Positions 6,571 through 8,122 of a DNA stretch of 8,122 nt are shown one piece after another. The translations under genes and the position numbers were made by a program. The stretch's first letter is position 1. Every line of letters begins with the position of its first letter. The notes beneath the pieces are model-generated. The model saw only the letters and a program-made list of their open reading frames with translations, was not told where the DNA came from and ran no database searches. The DNA comes from Caldilineaceae bacterium (GTDB lineage: Bacteria > Chloroflexota > Anaerolineae > Caldilineales > Caldilineaceae). Location of the stretch: assembly GCA_015494005.1 (NCBI GenBank), contig WGCB01000293.1:1-8122 (forward strand), written 5' to 3'.

Positions 6571-7743
6571 GTGCGAACCGAATTCGCCACCATCGTGCTG
6601 GGCTGCGGCGGCATCGGCAGCGGAGCCCTCTACTGGCTTTCCCGGCGCCTGGGCGGGGACGTCCTGGGGCTGGAGCAGTTCCGCCTGGACCACGACCGGG
6701 GCGGCTCCCAGGACCATTCCCGGATCATCCGCCTCATGTACCACGATGCCAAGTACACCCGGCTGGCCCCCCACAGCTACACCGCCTGGGAAGCCGTCGA
6801 GGAAGAGTCGGACGTGCCCCTGGTGCTGCGCTGCGGCGGCGTGGAGATCACCCATGCCCAGGGGCCCTTCCGAGAGGATGTGGAGAACTACGCCCGGGCC
6901 ATGGACGCAGCCGGGGTGGCCTACGAGCGGCTGGACCACGACGAGCTGACCCACCGCTTCCCCCAGTTCCAGTCGGACCAGGAGATGATGGCCCTCTACG
7001 AGCCCCAGGCCGGCCTGGTGGACGCGGGCAAGGGCATGGCCGTGCACCAGATCCTGGCCCGAGGACGGGGCGCCACCATTCTGGAGGAGTGCCCAGTACA
7101 GGCCATCCACCCGGGCCCGGACGGCGTCCAGGTGGAGACGGCCCGGGGAACCTTCCGGGCCCAGCGGCTGGTGGTCACCGCGGGGGCCTGGACCCAGCAG
7201 CTCCTGGCTTCGGTGGGGCGTCCCCTGCCCCTCACCGTGACCCAGGAGCAGGTCACCTACTACGCCACGCCCCACCTGAAGGAGTTCTCGCCCAAGCGCT
7301 TCCCCATCTTCATCTGGAAAGAGGAAAAGGACATCTACGGTTTCCCGGTCTACGGGCAGGTGGCCACCAAGGCGGGCATCGATGCGGCCGGCCCGCCGGT
7401 GACGCCGGAGACCCGCACCTTCCAGCCGGATCCGGTGCGGGAGCGGATCCTGGACGAGTGGCTGGCGGCCCACATCCCCCGCTTCCTGGGGCCGAAGCTG
7501 GCCACCAAGACCTGCCTCTACACCCTGCCGCCGGATCGGGACTTCGTCCTGGGGCCCCTGCCAGAGCATCCGGCCATCCTGGTGGCGGTGGGTGCGGGGC
7601 ACGGCTACAAGTTCGCCAGCCTCCTGGGGCGGATCCTGAGCCAGCTGGCCCTGGACGGCTCCACAGAGCACGACATCTCCGCCTTCCGGGTGGATCGGCC
7701 AGCCTTGACGGATCCCAACTACGTGCCGGCCCACCGGATCTAG
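6571..7743 (+). CDS. FAD-dependent oxidase of the monomeric sarcosine oxidase / N-methyl-L-tryptophan oxidase family
   Basis: A 390-residue flavoprotein, the usual length of monomeric sarcosine oxidase (MSOX/SolA). The N-terminal dinucleotide fold has VLGCGGIGSGAL (9-20) with GxGxxG, E35 at the end of the second strand, and SRIIRLMY (50-57) in the place of the substrate-side Arg segment. CLYTLPPDRDFVLG begins at C315, the position of the Cys that carries covalent FAD in MSOX. K267 matches the oxygen-activating Lys265 of MSOX; GAGHGYKFAS (341-350) is the conserved flavin-loop motif. MSOX His269 is replaced by D271, so substrate preference may differ. These enzymes demethylate secondary or tertiary N-methyl amino acids to formaldehyde plus H2O2. 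The GTG start is fixed by AAGGAGGA (6557-6564), 6 bases upstream. It lies 108 bp after the methyltransferase gene, probably in the same unit. Some relatives oxidise other amines, so the substrate is open. Confidence 0.92.
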   Translation: MRTEFATIVLGCGGIGSGALYWLSRRLGGDVLGLEQFRLDHDRGGSQDHSRIIRLMYHDAKYTRLAPHSYTAWEAVEEESDVPLVLRCGGVEITHAQGPFREDVENYARAMDAAGVAYERLDHDELTHRFPQFQSDQEMMALYEPQAGLVDAGKGMAVHQILARGRGATILEECPVQAIHPGPDGVQVETARGTFRAQRLVVTAGAWTQQLLASVGRPLPLTVTQEQVTYYATPHLKEFSPKRFPIFIWKEEKDIYGFPVYGQVATKAGIDAAGPPVTPETRTFQPDPVRERILDEWLAAHIPRFLGPKLATKTCLYTLPPDRDFVLGPLPEHPAILVAVGAGHGYKFASLLGRILSQLALDGSTEHDISAFRVDRPALTDPNYVPAHRI

Positions 7744-7744
7744 G

Positions 7745-7772
7745 GGGAGTTGGAAGCTGGGAGTTGGAAGTT
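7745..7772 (+). repeat. Inverted counterpart of the heptamer repeat, four units (GGRAGYT)
   Basis: GGGAGTT, GGAAGCT, GGGAGTT and GGAAGTT run in register directly after the stop codon of the oxidase gene. They are the reverse complement of the CCAACTY heptamers at 6511-6552; a 15-base perfect inverted match pairs 6527-6541 with 7758-7772 (AACTTCCAACTCCCA on the plus strand at the left copy). The tract is followed by ~45 further bases rich in purines (7773-7820). Confidence 0.8.
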
Positions 7773-7886
7773 AGCCGAAAGAGGAGGGTGGGCGGAGGAA
7801 GGTGGACGGAAAACGGAAGCCGCGAGCCTGCCCGGTAGGAACCGCCCCCCAACCCGATCCTCCAATCCGCCAATTGATAGCCGTCG
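7773..7886. other. Non-coding gap between the oxidase and phosphohexomutase genes
   Basis: No gene is evident here. The first half is purine-rich on the plus strand (to about 7820). The second half, around 7845-7875, is cytosine-rich and holds two short related heptamers (CCAATCC at 7862-7868, GCCAATT at 7869-7875) that echo the repeats described on the left, though too few to call a tract. No clear intrinsic terminator for the oxidase gene was seen. Confidence 0.4.
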
Positions 7887-7895
7887 TGCTATACT
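7887..7895 (+). promoter_or_regulatory. Extended -10 promoter for the phosphohexomutase gene
   Basis: TGCTATACT combines an extended TGn with a 5/6 match to TATAAT (TATACT, 7890-7895). No usable -35 lies 17 bases upstream; TTGATA at 7874-7879 is only 10 bases away and is too close. Transcription would start near 7902, within or next to a small hairpin (GGCAG 7899-7903, CTGCC 7910-7914), giving a leader of about 110 bases. Confidence 0.5.
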
Positions 7896-8011
7896 TGGGG
7901 CAGGAAGATCTGCCTGGGAGAAGGCCTTTCGCCGCGGAACTTGCCGACTTTTCCAGGCTTCCCCAGCAGCCAGACTTGACCACCCACGATCACCGGAACA
8001 AAGGAGCGAGT

Positions 8012-8122
8012 ATGAGCGACATCAGATTCGGCACGGACGGCTGGCGGGGCCGCATGGCCGACAACTACACCTACGCCAACGTGCGGCGCTGCGCCCAAGG
8101 CTTTGCCAGCTACCTGAAGGAC
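8012..8122 (+). CDS. Phosphoglucomutase/phosphomannomutase family protein, N-terminal 37 codons, 3' partial
   Basis: The visible 37 residues ([13 protein letters not shown]..., then [18 protein letters not shown]) match the N-terminal strand and first helix of alpha-D-phosphohexomutases; FGTDGWRG is the hallmark of this group. These enzymes interconvert hexose-6- and hexose-1-phosphates through a phosphoserine, which lies further right, outside the window, so substrate type (glucose, mannose or glucosamine) cannot be told. AAAGGAG (8000-8006) lies 5 bases before the ATG and supports the start. A promoter about 115 bases upstream and the unrelated gene to the left suggest it opens a new transcription unit. 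Confidence 0.85.
   Translation, partial: MSDIRFGTDGWRGRMADNYTYANVRRCAQGFASYLKD

Noticed and set aside
6499..7734. A 411-codon open frame antisense to the oxidase gene.
   Set aside because: Low-complexity His/Gly/Gln/Val-rich translation; the plus-strand oxidase frame carries all flavoprotein motifs and a strong Shine-Dalgarno sequence.
7744..7772. Possible G-quadruplex in the G-rich tract after the oxidase gene.
   Set aside because: There are not four clean runs of three or more G within a short span; the heptamer repeat explains the pattern.
5388..7838. The longest open frame in the window, 816 codons on the plus strand, running across the methyltransferase and oxidase genes.
   Set aside because: Its translation is mostly Gly, Pro, Arg and Ala without any domain pattern, and it is out of frame with two clearly recognised enzymes; it is a product of high third-position GC.
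7874..7895. TTGATA followed by TATACT as a standard -35/-10 pair.
   Set aside because: The spacer is only 10 bases; the extended -10 explanation fits better.

Overview
The window is GC-rich and densely coded. Codons favour G or C in the third position, Shine-Dalgarno sequences are strong (AAAGGAG/GGAGG type), and the gaps between genes are short. The gene types (a TgpA-like transglutaminase with a DUF4129-type tail, a COG2220-type metallo-beta-lactamase-fold protein, a bacterial PH-domain protein, a pyrrolysine-free MttB-family methyltransferase and heptanucleotide repeat tracts) would suit a GC-rich Chloroflexota bacterium such as the Caldilineae. That placement is an inference from gene content; nothing in the window fixes the taxon.

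Layout. From the left edge to 1145 (+) is the C-terminal part of a membrane-anchored transglutaminase-like protein. It converges on a metallo-beta-lactamase-fold protein at 1142-1798 (-), and the two stop codons interlock in a single CTAG. A 263-bp divergent promoter region follows, with a recognisable sigma70-type promoter facing each way and a short inverted repeat midway. To its right lies a two-gene (+) unit: a PH-domain protein (2062-2613) and an inositol-monophosphatase-family enzyme (2617-3465). This unit converges on an unassigned 372-residue protein at 3562-4680 (-), which carries an RNxxxH motif in an HEPN-like setting. A strong hairpin (3491-3520) sits between these convergent genes.

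The right half holds a probable methylated-amine catabolic pair on the plus strand: an MttB-family methyltransferase homologue (4894-6462) and a monomeric sarcosine oxidase / N-methyl-amino-acid oxidase family flavoprotein (6571-7743). The likely logic is that the first enzyme takes a methyl group off a quaternary or tertiary amine and the second oxidatively demethylates the product. The substrate is unknown, and no corrinoid protein or corrinoid:folate methyltransferase is present in the window. The oxidase gene is bracketed by degenerate 7-bp tandem repeats in opposite orientation. At the right edge, behind an extended -10 promoter, the first 37 codons of a phosphoglucomutase/phosphomannomutase-family gene begin at 8012.

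I saw no rRNA, tRNA, CRISPR array, transposase or phage gene. The most unusual items are the inverted heptamer tracts around the oxidase gene, the HEPN-like orphan protein, the altered metal motif of the lactamase-fold protein, and the oxidase/methyltransferase pair.
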